Shown here: positions 23,712 to 31,318 of the stretch, piece after piece | How the letters are laid out: each line of letters opens with the position of its first letter | Numbering within the stretch: position 1 is the stretch's first letter | Made by a program: the position numbers and the translations under genes | Source: Leptospiraceae bacterium | Lineage (GTDB): Bacteria; Spirochaetota; Leptospiria; Leptospirales; Leptospiraceae | DNA: 33,338 nucleotides | Direction: 5' to 3' | Assembly (NCBI GenBank): GCA_027485405.1 | Contig: JAIXRB010000005.1 | Location: 1-33,338 of the forward strand | The notes under the pieces: model-generated | Told to the model about the DNA's origin: nothing | Databases searched by the model: none | What the model saw: only the letters and a program-made list of their open reading frames with translations

Positions 23712-24038
23712 ATGGAAAATCCTTTTTTCGGAAAAACTATCCAACATACTTGGACGGAAGGAGCTTTTGCGGGCGGCTCATTTAAAAATACGTATCATAG
23801 CGACAATTCGGTTAGTCTAGAATGCGTTGCTGGCGTAATGAAAGGCACAAAGGCGGAGCAGAAAAATTATTCAGCGCGCGTTATAAGTAAAGACCTTTGG
23901 CTAATGTCTTGGCTTGAAGAAAGCGGCTACTCAGTGTCAATCGTGTTCGATTTTGCAAACAAAAAAGTAACAGGTACTATTTCAAAACCAGCAGGTGAAT
24001 TTTATCCTGTAAGCGGTACGATTGATATTATCAACTAA
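23712..24038 (+). CDS. MoaF-like calycin-fold protein
   Basis: 108 residues, no signal peptide. The pattern WLMSWLEESGYSVSIVFDF, preceded by a beta-rich part with KNTYHSDNSVSLE, fits the MoaF/MoaF-like family: lipocalin-like small barrels, some encoded beside degradation enzymes. GGAG lies nine bases before ATG 23712. It begins the set that continues 14 bp later with an alpha/beta hydrolase. A second, diverged member is at 25683. Substrate or ligand unknown. Confidence 0.6.
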   Translation: MENPFFGKTIQHTWTEGAFAGGSFKNTYHSDNSVSLECVAGVMKGTKAEQKNYSARVISKDLWLMSWLEESGYSVSIVFDFANKKVTGTISKPAGEFYPVSGTIDIIN

Positions 24039-24052
24039 CTATAGCTTTCAAT

Positions 24053-24982
24053 ATGGAATTTAATTACAGAATAGAAAAAGTAGAGTTTAATAGTAATGGC
24101 TTGAAGATTGTAGGAAATTTATTTATTCCAGAGAATTTAAATCAAAAACATCCGGTCGTAGTGGTAATTGGTCCTGTTGCTTTCGTAAAAGAACAATCTC
24201 CAATCCAATATGCTACTAGGCTTGCAAAAGCAGGTTACGCCGCTTTGATATTTGATCCTCGTTACCATGGAGAAAGTGCGGGGGAGCCTAGGCGTTTTGA
24301 AAGCGGAAAATCCAAAGTGGAAGATTTATCTTCCGCTATAGAATTCTTATCAAATCATAAGTTTGTAGATGCAAATAGAATTTATGCTCTTGGTGTTTGT
24401 CAAGGTTCGAATTGGATGATTGAAGAGACGACCAAAAACAATAAATTAAAAGCTCTTGCAATTGTCGCAGCACATTATCTGACAAAGGAAACAGTCGATA
24501 TGTACAATGGAGGAACCGAAAAAACGAAAGAACGGGTGAGCCGAGCAAAGATTTCGAAAGAAAAATTTAATAAAACTGGCGAAGCTGTTTACATACCTAT
24601 TGTTTCTGAAGGAGATCCTTCTTCGCTTTTATTGCCTAAAGCTATTTATCAATGGTATATTCGCTGGGCAGATAGAGGATTATTTTGGAATTTTCATGGC
24701 CTGTGGGAAAATAGAATTACCCAGATGAGCGAAGAAGAACTTTGGAGTTACAGAGTAGACGAAACAATTAAGAATCTATTTACGCCAACTCTTGTTATCC
24801 ACTCTGATAATGCAGCAACAGGAAAAGATATTCCAAGAAAGATTTTTGACTTAATACCAGCCAAGGATAAAAAGTTAATTTGGCTCGGTGATAAAGTTCA
24901 ATTTCAATTTTATGAAGATCCTATCACAATTGATACCTCTATATCCCATATTATACCATGGTTTAATCAAAGAAGCAAATGA
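24053..24982 (+). CDS. Alpha/beta-hydrolase-fold protein with Cys nucleophile position
   Basis: 309 residues. Fold landmarks: the oxyanion region VVVIGPVAF (~36-44), FDPRYHGESAGEPR (68-80), and the nucleophile elbow GVCQG with Cys116 in place of Ser, as in dienelactone hydrolases. The acid is probably Asp252 (VIHSDNAA). Where relatives have the catalytic His near GxxHxDFYD, this protein has GDKVQFQFYEDP, with Gln instead of His. The triad may therefore be incomplete, unless His299 (SISHIIPW) serves. So it could be a non-hydrolytic or unusual enzyme. It lies 14 bp after the MoaF-like gene, probably co-transcribed. Confidence 0.85.
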   Translation: MEFNYRIEKVEFNSNGLKIVGNLFIPENLNQKHPVVVVIGPVAFVKEQSPIQYATRLAKAGYAALIFDPRYHGESAGEPRRFESGKSKVEDLSSAIEFLSNHKFVDANRIYALGVCQGSNWMIEETTKNNKLKALAIVAAHYLTKETVDMYNGGTEKTKERVSRAKISKEKFNKTGEAVYIPIVSEGDPSSLLLPKAIYQWYIRWADRGLFWNFHGLWENRITQMSEEELWSYRVDETIKNLFTPTLVIHSDNAATGKDIPRKIFDLIPAKDKKLIWLGDKVQFQFYEDPITIDTSISHIIPWFNQRSK

Positions 24983-25040
24983 TAGGTCTTCTCATTCTCA
25001 GATAAAATATTTTTGGAATTTATAAACAAAGGAAAATAGG

Positions 25041-25652
25041 ATGAAATTAAACACCATTGAAAAAGAAATCATAGAACTTTCTACCTTAGAAGAAACAGCA
25101 TTCGCTTTCTTAAAGAATAATCGAAGCAACTGGACAGACTGGAATGTCCCTTATGAAGATGGGCTGGAGCTATATAATTTAATAGTGGCTAATGATTATA
25201 AGTCCGCACTAGAAATAGGGACTTCAACTGGACACTCTACTATTTGGCTTGCGCTTGCCATGGCAAAAACTGGGGGTAAAGTATTTACACTTGAAATTGA
25301 TGAGCATAGGCATAAACAAGCATTGAGGAATTTTGCAGAAGCTGGTGTTTCTCATTTAATAGATGCAAAGCTTGGTGATGCTTTAGAAAATATTCCCAGT
25401 CTCAAAAGTAATTTTGATTTTGTTTTTTCTGATGCAACATCGAGTCGTTCGTCTGCTGAAACTTATACCAATTTATTTAAATCAATAGAAAGTAAAATAA
25501 TCCTAGGGGGATCTTATTCAATGCACAACGTCACCGATGGTTATGGCGATGATGGCAGGTTTTTCGGTTATTTAGAAAAATTAGGAAACTATGAAACAAT
25601 GATAATTAAAAGTAGTTCAGCAGGCCTTTCTGTAAGTAAAAAAATAAAATAG
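25041..25652 (+). CDS. Class I SAM-dependent O-methyltransferase-like protein
   Basis: 203 residues, cytoplasmic. SAM motif I is LEIGTSTGHS (57-66), followed by the acidic strand end TLEID (Glu85, Asp87). The layout (IGTSTGHST, KLGDALENIP, DFVFSDATS) is that of the catechol-O-methyltransferase-like family. Asp131 in FSDATS could be a metal ligand, but the second metal pair, normally D-N, reads H162-N163 (SMHNV), so metal binding may differ. AAAGGAAAATAGG precedes the ATG. Third gene of the AraC-linked set; substrate unknown. Confidence 0.85.
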   Translation: MKLNTIEKEIIELSTLEETAFAFLKNNRSNWTDWNVPYEDGLELYNLIVANDYKSALEIGTSTGHSTIWLALAMAKTGGKVFTLEIDEHRHKQALRNFAEAGVSHLIDAKLGDALENIPSLKSNFDFVFSDATSSRSSAETYTNLFKSIESKIILGGSYSMHNVTDGYGDDGRFFGYLEKLGNYETMIIKSSSAGLSVSKKIK

Positions 25653-25682
25653 TATGGAAATTATGGTATCAAAAGTATCCAG

Positions 25683-25991
25683 ATGGTTTTCGAGTTTTTT
25701 TCAAATACAAAAGCTCAAGAACACTTTGAAATAGTTGGGAAAGTATTCGATTATCAAATAGAAGATTATCATTTAAATTTGGAAATACTATCTGAAACGC
25801 AAGTTAAGTGGTTTTATGTTTCCGCCCCTAACAAAGGATCAGGCAAAACAGGTATTGAAAATTGCACCATTCAAGAAATTTCAAAAGGCGTTTACCTTTT
25901 TTATTGGACCGAAAAAGACGGTTCTAATGTGGTAGATGTTTTTAATACTAATACCAAAGAAGTCTTTGTTAACTTCACCGATCCCAATTAA
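25683..25991 (+). CDS. Second MoaF-like small protein
   Basis: 102 residues. It aligns with the 23712-24038 product in its C-terminal half: SKGVYLFYWTEKDGSNVVDVF versus SKDLWLMSWLEESGYSVSIVF (20-21 residues each; quoted parts: YLFYWTEKDG and WLMSWLEESG). A beta-rich small barrel is likely. The start ATG 25683 has only a weak ribosome site. It lies 31 bp after the methyltransferase gene. A dispersed repeat starts at its stop codon. Confidence 0.55.
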   Translation: MVFEFFSNTKAQEHFEIVGKVFDYQIEDYHLNLEILSETQVKWFYVSAPNKGSGKTGIENCTIQEISKGVYLFYWTEKDGSNVVDVFNTNTKEVFVNFTDPN

Positions 25992-26055
25992 AAAATAGCC
26001 ACATTTAAGCCAGTTCGCTTTCTGTAACGAGCTTCCATCTGATTTTGTATCTTTC
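25989..26055 (+). repeat. Dispersed palindromic repeat, copy D
   Basis: Starts at the stop codon of the MoaF-like gene: TAAAAAATAGCC, ACATTTAAGCC, TTCGCTTTCTGTAA. The core palindrome has decayed (AAGCCAGTTCGCTT). Similarity with copy B continues into the flank and the following gene fragment. Confidence 0.65.
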
Positions 26056-26093
26056 AAGTCAAAAATCAATCCAAAGCTGATAGTCAATATCGT

Positions 26094-26222
26094 ATGCGAA
26101 TAGACAGCAAAATCAATGTTACCGAAAACATTTTTAACATAATTGAAATCCTTGAAAAGAATTTATATAAGGCTACCAAATTTTTTATGCTTGATTTTCT
26201 AGATTCCTACATTTTTCTTTAG
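26094..26222 (+). pseudogene. Internally deleted copy of the 8405-9019 gene
   Basis: Begins ATGCGAATAGACAGC (gene copy: ATGCGGATAGACCGT) and then jumps to AAAATCAATGTTACCGAA, which matches 8753-8770. The missing part is 333 bp, exactly 111 codons, so the frame is kept through MRIDSKINVTENIFNIIEIL. After EKN it diverges and stops at 26220-26222, giving 42 codons. The junction lies at an AAAA microhomology. Most likely a decayed paralogue; expression as a micro-protein cannot be ruled out. Confidence 0.7.
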
Positions 26223-26239
26223 AAATTCATCGTAATTAT

Positions 26240-28003
26240 ATGACTTTAGCCTCGCTCGGCAGAATCCTATTTCTCTTGGGGTGTTTTTTCCTGCTTTCTT
26301 GTGGAAAAAACAAAAAAGATAATCTTTTCTTACTATTCCCCTTCCTTATTTCTCAAAACAGCTCTTCCGTTGCCTCTCCTAACTCTACGGGAGAGACTAC
26401 CAATTCTACCGGAGAGACTTCTGGTAATTCTGGAGCTAATTCTTCGAATTCCTCGAATTCCTCAAATTCCTCAAATTCCTCAACTACAAACAGCAATAGC
26501 GGGGTAACTTCTACAGCAGAAACTGCGAATACACTTGGTTCCTGGTCTATGCAGGCTTATGTAAAAGCTCCCATTGGAGATATAAGTGATCAGTTTGGTT
26601 GGTCTGTTGCCGCATCCGGTGATACTATAGTTGTAGCGGCTCTCGAAGAAGACTCCAATCAAACAACCATAACTAATGGAAACTCAGCTAGCGCTGATAA
26701 TTCTGCAGCTCTGTCTGGAGCACTTTATGTTTTTATTCGCTCTGGGAATTCTTGGTCTATGCAGGCTTATATTAAAGCTTCAAATGCAGGTCAGGATGAT
26801 CAATTAGGTTGGTCATTATCCATGAGTGGAGATACAATTGTAGCAGGTGCAAGGGGGGAAGACTCTAACCAAACCACTATTATAAATGGAAGTGGTGCGT
26901 CCACCAACAATTCCGCTAATGATGGTGGAGCGGCTTATGTATTTGTTCGATCTGGAACTTCCTGGTCACAGCAAGCCTATTTAAAACCACCTAATATAGA
27001 TGGGAACGATCAATACGGATATTCCGCGGCGATTAGTGGAGATACCATAGTCATAGGAACGCATCAAGAAGATTCTAATCTGACGACTATAACAAATGGA
27101 AGCACGGCGAGTGCCGACAATTCTTTATTTAATTCAGGAGCGGCTTATGTTTATGTTAGATCAGGGTCAAATTGGAGCCAACAAGCTTTTCTGAAAGCTT
27201 CCAATGCGGAAGCTTCCGATGCATTTGGGTTTACAGTTGCAGTCAATGGCAACTTGATTGCAGTTGCCGCAATCAATGAAGATTCAGACCAAATAACTAT
27301 AACAAATGGAAGCTCTGCTAGCTCCAATAATTCTTCTTTAAACTCTGGAGCAGTTTATATTTTCTCTCGGAGTGGTTCTAATTGGTCTCAGGAAGCCTAT
27401 ATTAAATCACCTAATCCAGACAATAGTGATCAACTTGGAAGAGCTGCTTTGGCCCTAGATGGGAACACTCTGGCAGTAGGGGCTTTATCAGAAGATTCTA
27501 ACCAAACAACAATTACTAATGGTGTGTCTGCAAGCGCAGATAACTCATTGAATAGTTCTGGAGCAGCCTATGTTTTTGTCAGAAACGGAGCAGTTTGGTC
27601 TATGCAAGCTTTTCTGAAGGCTCCCAACGCAGAAGCAGATGACCAATTTGGTTTCTCTGTTGCCTTAAGTTTAGATACGATTGCCGTAAGTGCCAATCTT
27701 GAGGATTCAAACCAAACTACAATCTCAACGGTAGCTAGCAGTAATAATAGCGGAATTAGTTCTGGTGCAGTTTATGTTTTTATTCGCTCTGGAAATTCTT
27801 GGAGTATGCAGGCTTATGTAAAAGCTCCTAATGCTGGGGGTGGTGACCAATTCGGGTATTCTCTTGCTCTACATAGAGACACTATGTTAGTTGGAGCTTA
27901 TACGGAAGATTCAAACCAAACCACTATCACGAATGGAACGACAGCTTCTACTGATAACTCAAGAGGAGATTCTGGTGCGGCTTACGTTTTCTTTCGCCAA
28001 TGA
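26240..28003 (+). CDS. Lipoprotein with seven FG-GAP-like repeats (predicted seven-bladed propeller)
   Basis: 587 residues. Signal peptide with lipobox LLSC (Cys21). Residues ~45-100 are a low-complexity Ser/Asn/Thr linker (NSTGET twice, NSS several times) encoded by a 9-bp tandem repeat near 26440-26490. From residue 102 there are seven units of about 70 residues, each WSxQAYxKAPN...DQFGxSVA.SGDTI.V...EDSNQTTITNG...SGAAYVFVRSG. Seven FG-GAP-like units predict a closed beta-propeller of the integrin-alpha type; DSNQT may bind Ca2+. Surface-exposed binding or adhesion is the usual guess. No strong ribosome site. Confidence 0.88.
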   Translation: MTLASLGRILFLLGCFFLLSCGKNKKDNLFLLFPFLISQNSSSVASPNSTGETTNSTGETSGNSGANSSNSSNSSNSSNSSTTNSNSGVTSTAETANTLGSWSMQAYVKAPIGDISDQFGWSVAASGDTIVVAALEEDSNQTTITNGNSASADNSAALSGALYVFIRSGNSWSMQAYIKASNAGQDDQLGWSLSMSGDTIVAGARGEDSNQTTIINGSGASTNNSANDGGAAYVFVRSGTSWSQQAYLKPPNIDGNDQYGYSAAISGDTIVIGTHQEDSNLTTITNGSTASADNSLFNSGAAYVYVRSGSNWSQQAFLKASNAEASDAFGFTVAVNGNLIAVAAINEDSDQITITNGSSASSNNSSLNSGAVYIFSRSGSNWSQEAYIKSPNPDNSDQLGRAALALDGNTLAVGALSEDSNQTTITNGVSASADNSLNSSGAAYVFVRNGAVWSMQAFLKAPNAEADDQFGFSVALSLDTIAVSANLEDSNQTTISTVASSNNSGISSGAVYVFIRSGNSWSMQAYVKAPNAGGGDQFGYSLALHRDTMLVGAYTEDSNQTTITNGTTASTDNSRGDSGAAYVFFRQ

Positions 28004-28083
28004 AATTTCATAAACTGTGCTTTCTCTTTCTGGGAGCGTTTATGTTTATATCGACTATTATGAAAACGAGAATTTAGATGGGC

Positions 28084-28117
28084 ACATTCTATATGATCTT
28101 CCAATCAAATAGAATGT
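28084..28117 (+). terminator. Inverted repeat after the propeller lipoprotein gene
   Basis: ACATTCTAT (28084-28092) pairs with ATAGAATGT (28109-28117) across a 16-base loop, about 80 bp after the stop. It is AT-rich and lacks a strong T tract, so terminator function is uncertain. The rest of 28004-28212 shows nothing. Confidence 0.3.
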
Positions 28118-28212
28118 TAATTTCGGATTACGTAGATTAGACGACAATACGCGAAGATGAACAGTTAATCGTTTAGTATAAGAACCTTCTTACAAAAATA
28201 CAAACGTTCATT

Positions 28213-29001
28213 TTATTTCCCGTTGAATTTTGGTGCACGTTTTTCTACAAAGGAACGAACTCCTTCTTCAAAGTCCTTCGACTCCATAAGGACTAATCCA
28301 CGATTTAAAATATCCTGAGAAATTCTATTTTCATTCCCTTCTGAAAATCGAATCGCCGCAAGCATTTCGCGCACAGCCAACGGTGCTGAATGTTTTGCAA
28401 TTCGAAGTGCAAAGGCATAACTTTGTTCAAATAATTCTCGAGTTGGAAAAATACCCTGGATAAGCCCGAGCCTATAAGCTTCATTCGCATCAAATTGATC
28501 TCCTGTTAGCATATAGCGCAAAGCATTAGCCTTACCAGAAACCTTTGGAAATCGATGGGTTGAGCCTCCCAAAGGCATTAACCCTCTACCCACCTCAAAT
28601 TGGGAAAACATAGCATTGCTTGCCGCAAATCGCACATCAGACGCTAACAACAGATCTATTCCGAGGGTAAAACAAAATCCCTGGGCCGCGAAAATAATTG
28701 GCTTCGTACGTTTCGGAGCCTGGATATCTAAATCATGTGGATCTGGTGCACCTGGGTATAGAGGAAAACCACGCTCAACTTTCATTCTTTCACTAACATC
28801 CGCTAAGTCTAATCCCATGGTAAAATGTTTTCCTTCCGCATAGAGCAAACCCACTTTCGCAGTCGAATCAGATTCTAATTCTCCATAGGCTTTGCTTAAA
28901 GCGACAAACATATCCCATGTGAATGCATTACATGCCTCAGGTCGGTTAACTCCAATTAGCAAGACGCCCTCTCGATTTTCTGTTTTGATAAAGTCATTCA
29001 T
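28213..29001 (-). CDS. Crotonase/enoyl-CoA hydratase family protein
   Basis: 262 residues. Acts on acyl-CoA thioesters (family knowledge). Visible: NRPEACNAFTWDMF, the oxyanion-hole region KHFTMGLDLADV, GFCFTLGIDLLLASDVRFAA and FSQFEVGRGLMPLGGSTHRF. The hydratase catalytic pair is Glu/Glu; here the first site reads GID (Asp) while the second Glu in FEVG is kept, so isomerase-like or another crotonase chemistry is as likely as hydration. It is divergent from a TetR gene, with two matching 20-bp palindromes between them, so it is probably regulated by an acyl-CoA or fatty-acid-related ligand. Confidence 0.9.
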   Translation of the reverse strand: MNDFIKTENREGVLLIGVNRPEACNAFTWDMFVALSKAYGELESDSTAKVGLLYAEGKHFTMGLDLADVSERMKVERGFPLYPGAPDPHDLDIQAPKRTKPIIFAAQGFCFTLGIDLLLASDVRFAASNAMFSQFEVGRGLMPLGGSTHRFPKVSGKANALRYMLTGDQFDANEAYRLGLIQGIFPTRELFEQSYAFALRIAKHSAPLAVREMLAAIRFSEGNENRISQDILNRGLVLMESKDFEEGVRSFVEKRAPKFNGK

Positions 29002-29023
29002 TCTATTCTCTTACCTTTTAAAT

Positions 29024-29043
29024 GGTGTACAAATCGGTCTACC
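29024..29043. promoter_or_regulatory. TetR operator 1 (crotonase/TetR intergenic)
   Basis: GGTGTACAAATCGGTCTACC, a palindrome close to the ideal GGTAGACAAATTTGTCTACC. It occurs with a second copy whose centre is 41 bp away, about four helical turns. Confidence 0.7.
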
Positions 29044-29064
29044 TGCAAATAGAGCATAAATTTC

Positions 29065-29084
29065 GGTGGACAGATTTGTCTACC
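29065..29084. promoter_or_regulatory. TetR operator 2 (crotonase/TetR intergenic)
   Basis: GGTGGACAGATTTGTCTACC; shares 16 of 20 positions with operator 1 and is itself nearly palindromic. It ends 15 bp before the TetR start codon, a position suited to autorepression. Confidence 0.75.
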
Positions 29085-29099
29085 GAGAAATCTTAGAGT

Positions 29100-29684
29100 A
29101 TGGAAAATTTCGTTTCAGCAAAGGATAGAATTCTAAATTCTGCATTGGATTTGTTTTATCGAAATGGTTATACAGAAACAGGGATTAATGAAATTTTAGA
29201 GCATTCTGGAACTTTTAAAAAATCATTCTATATCCATTTTTCATCAAAAACTGAATTAGGGGTTTTGTACATAAATCAAATAGAAGAAATTCTTTTGAAT
29301 CTATGTAGTAAAATCTTAACCAAGCATCCAGTTTTTTTAAACTTTTCTCAGGCGTGGGTCAAAATTACAAAAAAGAAAATTTCGAAATTATATCCAAAAG
29401 GCTGTCCGCTTGTTAATTTACCGGTGAATATTATAGAAATTCAAGATCGGAATCAGGCCGCGTTCGAGAATCTCAAAAAACCATTCGTAAAGTATTTTAT
29501 AAATAACTACAATATGGCAGAGGACGAATCTAGGATCATTAGCGAAGAGATTCTTATGTTGTATGAAGGAGCTATGAATTCTTATAAACTTGATCCAAAT
29601 CCAAAATATTTTGATTATATGGAAAATTTTCTTAAGCTTGTCGACACTAAAATTAAAGAATACAATCGCAATAGAGTCAACTAA
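29100..29684 (+). CDS. TetR/AcrR-family transcriptional repressor
   Basis: 194 residues. The N-terminal domain RILNSALDLFYRNGYTETG and helix-turn-helix GINEILEHSGTFKKSFYIHF (28-47) are typical, although the recognition helix (TFKKSFYIHF) differs from the common AKGSLYHHF, which agrees with an operator unlike that of the first TetR in this window. YPKGCPLVNL (99-108) matches FGCPMANF of that protein, so both belong to one subfamily. It starts at ATG 29100, 15 bp after a palindrome. Likely represses itself and the divergent crotonase gene. Confidence 0.92.
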   Translation: MENFVSAKDRILNSALDLFYRNGYTETGINEILEHSGTFKKSFYIHFSSKTELGVLYINQIEEILLNLCSKILTKHPVFLNFSQAWVKITKKKISKLYPKGCPLVNLPVNIIEIQDRNQAAFENLKKPFVKYFINNYNMAEDESRIISEEILMLYEGAMNSYKLDPNPKYFDYMENFLKLVDTKIKEYNRNRVN

Positions 29685-29827
29685 CAAAAACTCAGCATCT
29701 GGCTATTTTATCTTAGCCGTTGCGATATTGGGACTGTCTGGATTTACTTGAAGCGTTCGCAAAGCACCTAAATCCATTTTTTCCTCTAGAGCTCTATGAT
29801 TCTAATTCAACTAGAAAAAAAGTCAAG

Positions 29828-31090
29828 TCAGTATCGCTTCTTACCCCAGAGCTTACGTAAATTTTCTCGAAGGTGTTTTTCCATACCTTGTTCCGTAGGT
29901 AGATAAAAACTTGGTAGGTTTTCTTTCAATTCCAATGGAAAATAAGACTCCTCCGCAAAATGATTGGGGAAATTATGTGGGTATTGGTAATCTTTTCCAG
30001 CCCCTTCCGATTTGTGAGTGATAGTTGGCGCATTGCGCAGGTGATTTGGGATGGAGTAGGAGAATTTTTGTTCTCGAACAAATTGCAGAGCCTTATCGAT
30101 AGCTAAGTAACTAGCATTGGACTTTGGTGCGCTTGCTAGAAATGTCGTACATTCACCTAAGGGAATTCGTGCTTCTGGCATTCCGATCCGTTCTACTGCC
30201 TGCCACGTTGCAATTGCTAAGGGAAGGGCATGGACCGAAGCGTTGCCCACATCTTCGGCAGAAAACACAACTAGTCTTCTGGCAATAAAAAGGGGATCTT
30301 CGCCCCCTTCCAGCATAATGGCAAGATACAGTAAAGCGGCATCAGGATCTGATCCTCTTAAAGACTTTATGAAAGCAGAAATCACATCGTAATGTTGTTC
30401 CTTATTCTTATCGTAAGCCAATAATCTTGCGCCTAATACTTCATCGACGTCGTTCTCTTTGATTTCCTCATTTGTTGACGTTTTGGAAAGTAGTGCTTCG
30501 ATAATACCAAGTAACTTTCGTCCGTCTCCGTCGGCCGCGTTTAAAATCTTCTCTTCCGCATCTTTTGTGAGTGATTTACCTGCGCCAACTTTTAACCAAG
30601 TCCGGTGAAGAATCTCTTGATTTTGTTGCGGTAGCAAGGATTCCAGGCGGAACACTTGAGAACGACTGAGCAATGCCCTGTTGATACGGAACGAAGGATT
30701 TTCGGTTGTTGCGGCAACTAATACCAAGTCTCCTTCCTCGACGGAAGGAAGAAGTGCGTCTTGCTGGGAAGAACTAAATCGATGAATTTCATCTATAAAT
30801 AAAGCGATCGTTCCGATTTTTTTCGATTCTTCTATGACTTCCCTGATATCTTTTACTCCGCTAGTTACGGCAGATAAAAATCGTTTGGGTAGTGCCCATT
30901 TATCGACGATGATATGAGCTAAAGTCGTTTTTCCTGTGCCCGGTGGACCATAGAAAATGACAGACATAGGTTTTGACAAATCTTTGAGCTGAGAGACAAC
31001 TTTTTCCTGGCCAAAGAAATCTTCCCAAGTTTTGGGACGCATTTGGTGAGCAAGTGGAACTTGTTTGTTTGGCGGGAAGAGTGAGGTCAT
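29828..31090 (-). CDS. rarA: Replication-associated recombination protein A (RarA/MgsA, AAA+ ATPase)
   Basis: 420 residues. Clamp-loader-like ATPase acting at stalled replication forks. Near the N-terminus MRPKTWEDFFGQEKVV, then Walker A GPPGTGKT (48-55), Walker B LFIDE (97-101) with EIHRFSSSQQDALLP, sensor 1 AATTENPSF, an Arg-finger-type SRSQVFRLE, and the C-terminal MgsA tetramerisation part (GGEDPLFIARRLVVFSAEDVG; key part EDPLFIARRL). Length and motif order are normal. ATG 31090 has no clear ribosome site; Met17 is an alternative, but the MTSLFPPNKQVPLAHQ lead is typical of the family. Convergent with TetR. Confidence 0.95.
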   Translation of the reverse strand: MTSLFPPNKQVPLAHQMRPKTWEDFFGQEKVVSQLKDLSKPMSVIFYGPPGTGKTTLAHIIVDKWALPKRFLSAVTSGVKDIREVIEESKKIGTIALFIDEIHRFSSSQQDALLPSVEEGDLVLVAATTENPSFRINRALLSRSQVFRLESLLPQQNQEILHRTWLKVGAGKSLTKDAEEKILNAADGDGRKLLGIIEALLSKTSTNEEIKENDVDEVLGARLLAYDKNKEQHYDVISAFIKSLRGSDPDAALLYLAIMLEGGEDPLFIARRLVVFSAEDVGNASVHALPLAIATWQAVERIGMPEARIPLGECTTFLASAPKSNASYLAIDKALQFVREQKFSYSIPNHLRNAPTITHKSEGAGKDYQYPHNFPNHFAEESYFPLELKENLPSFYLPTEQGMEKHLRENLRKLWGKKRY

Positions 31091-31318
31091 CTAGAACCAA
31101 ACTGAGTTACTTTAATTTGATTATATTTTAGAAAAATTGGAGCAAGAGATAGTCGGAGTTCATTTATGGTAGGTTGCACCAGTTGTGATAACTCTGCTTT
31201 CACAGAATCGACGATCTAAGAATTCATGATAAAGTCAATTTAAATCGTCTCTAGGTTATTTTGTTGTTGAATTAAGAAAGCCTAGAAAAGGAGTATTGTA
31301 CCTAATCTATCTCTCTAA

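Noticed and set aside
6924..26055. Dispersed repeats as integron attC sites
   Set aside because: No GTTRRRY/RYYYAAC pair brackets the palindrome, no integron integrase is present, and genes between copies face both ways.
9165..28080. Shared 13-mer AAACGAGAATTT near 9170 and near 28063
   Set aside because: Too short in AT-rich DNA, and the flanks do not match.
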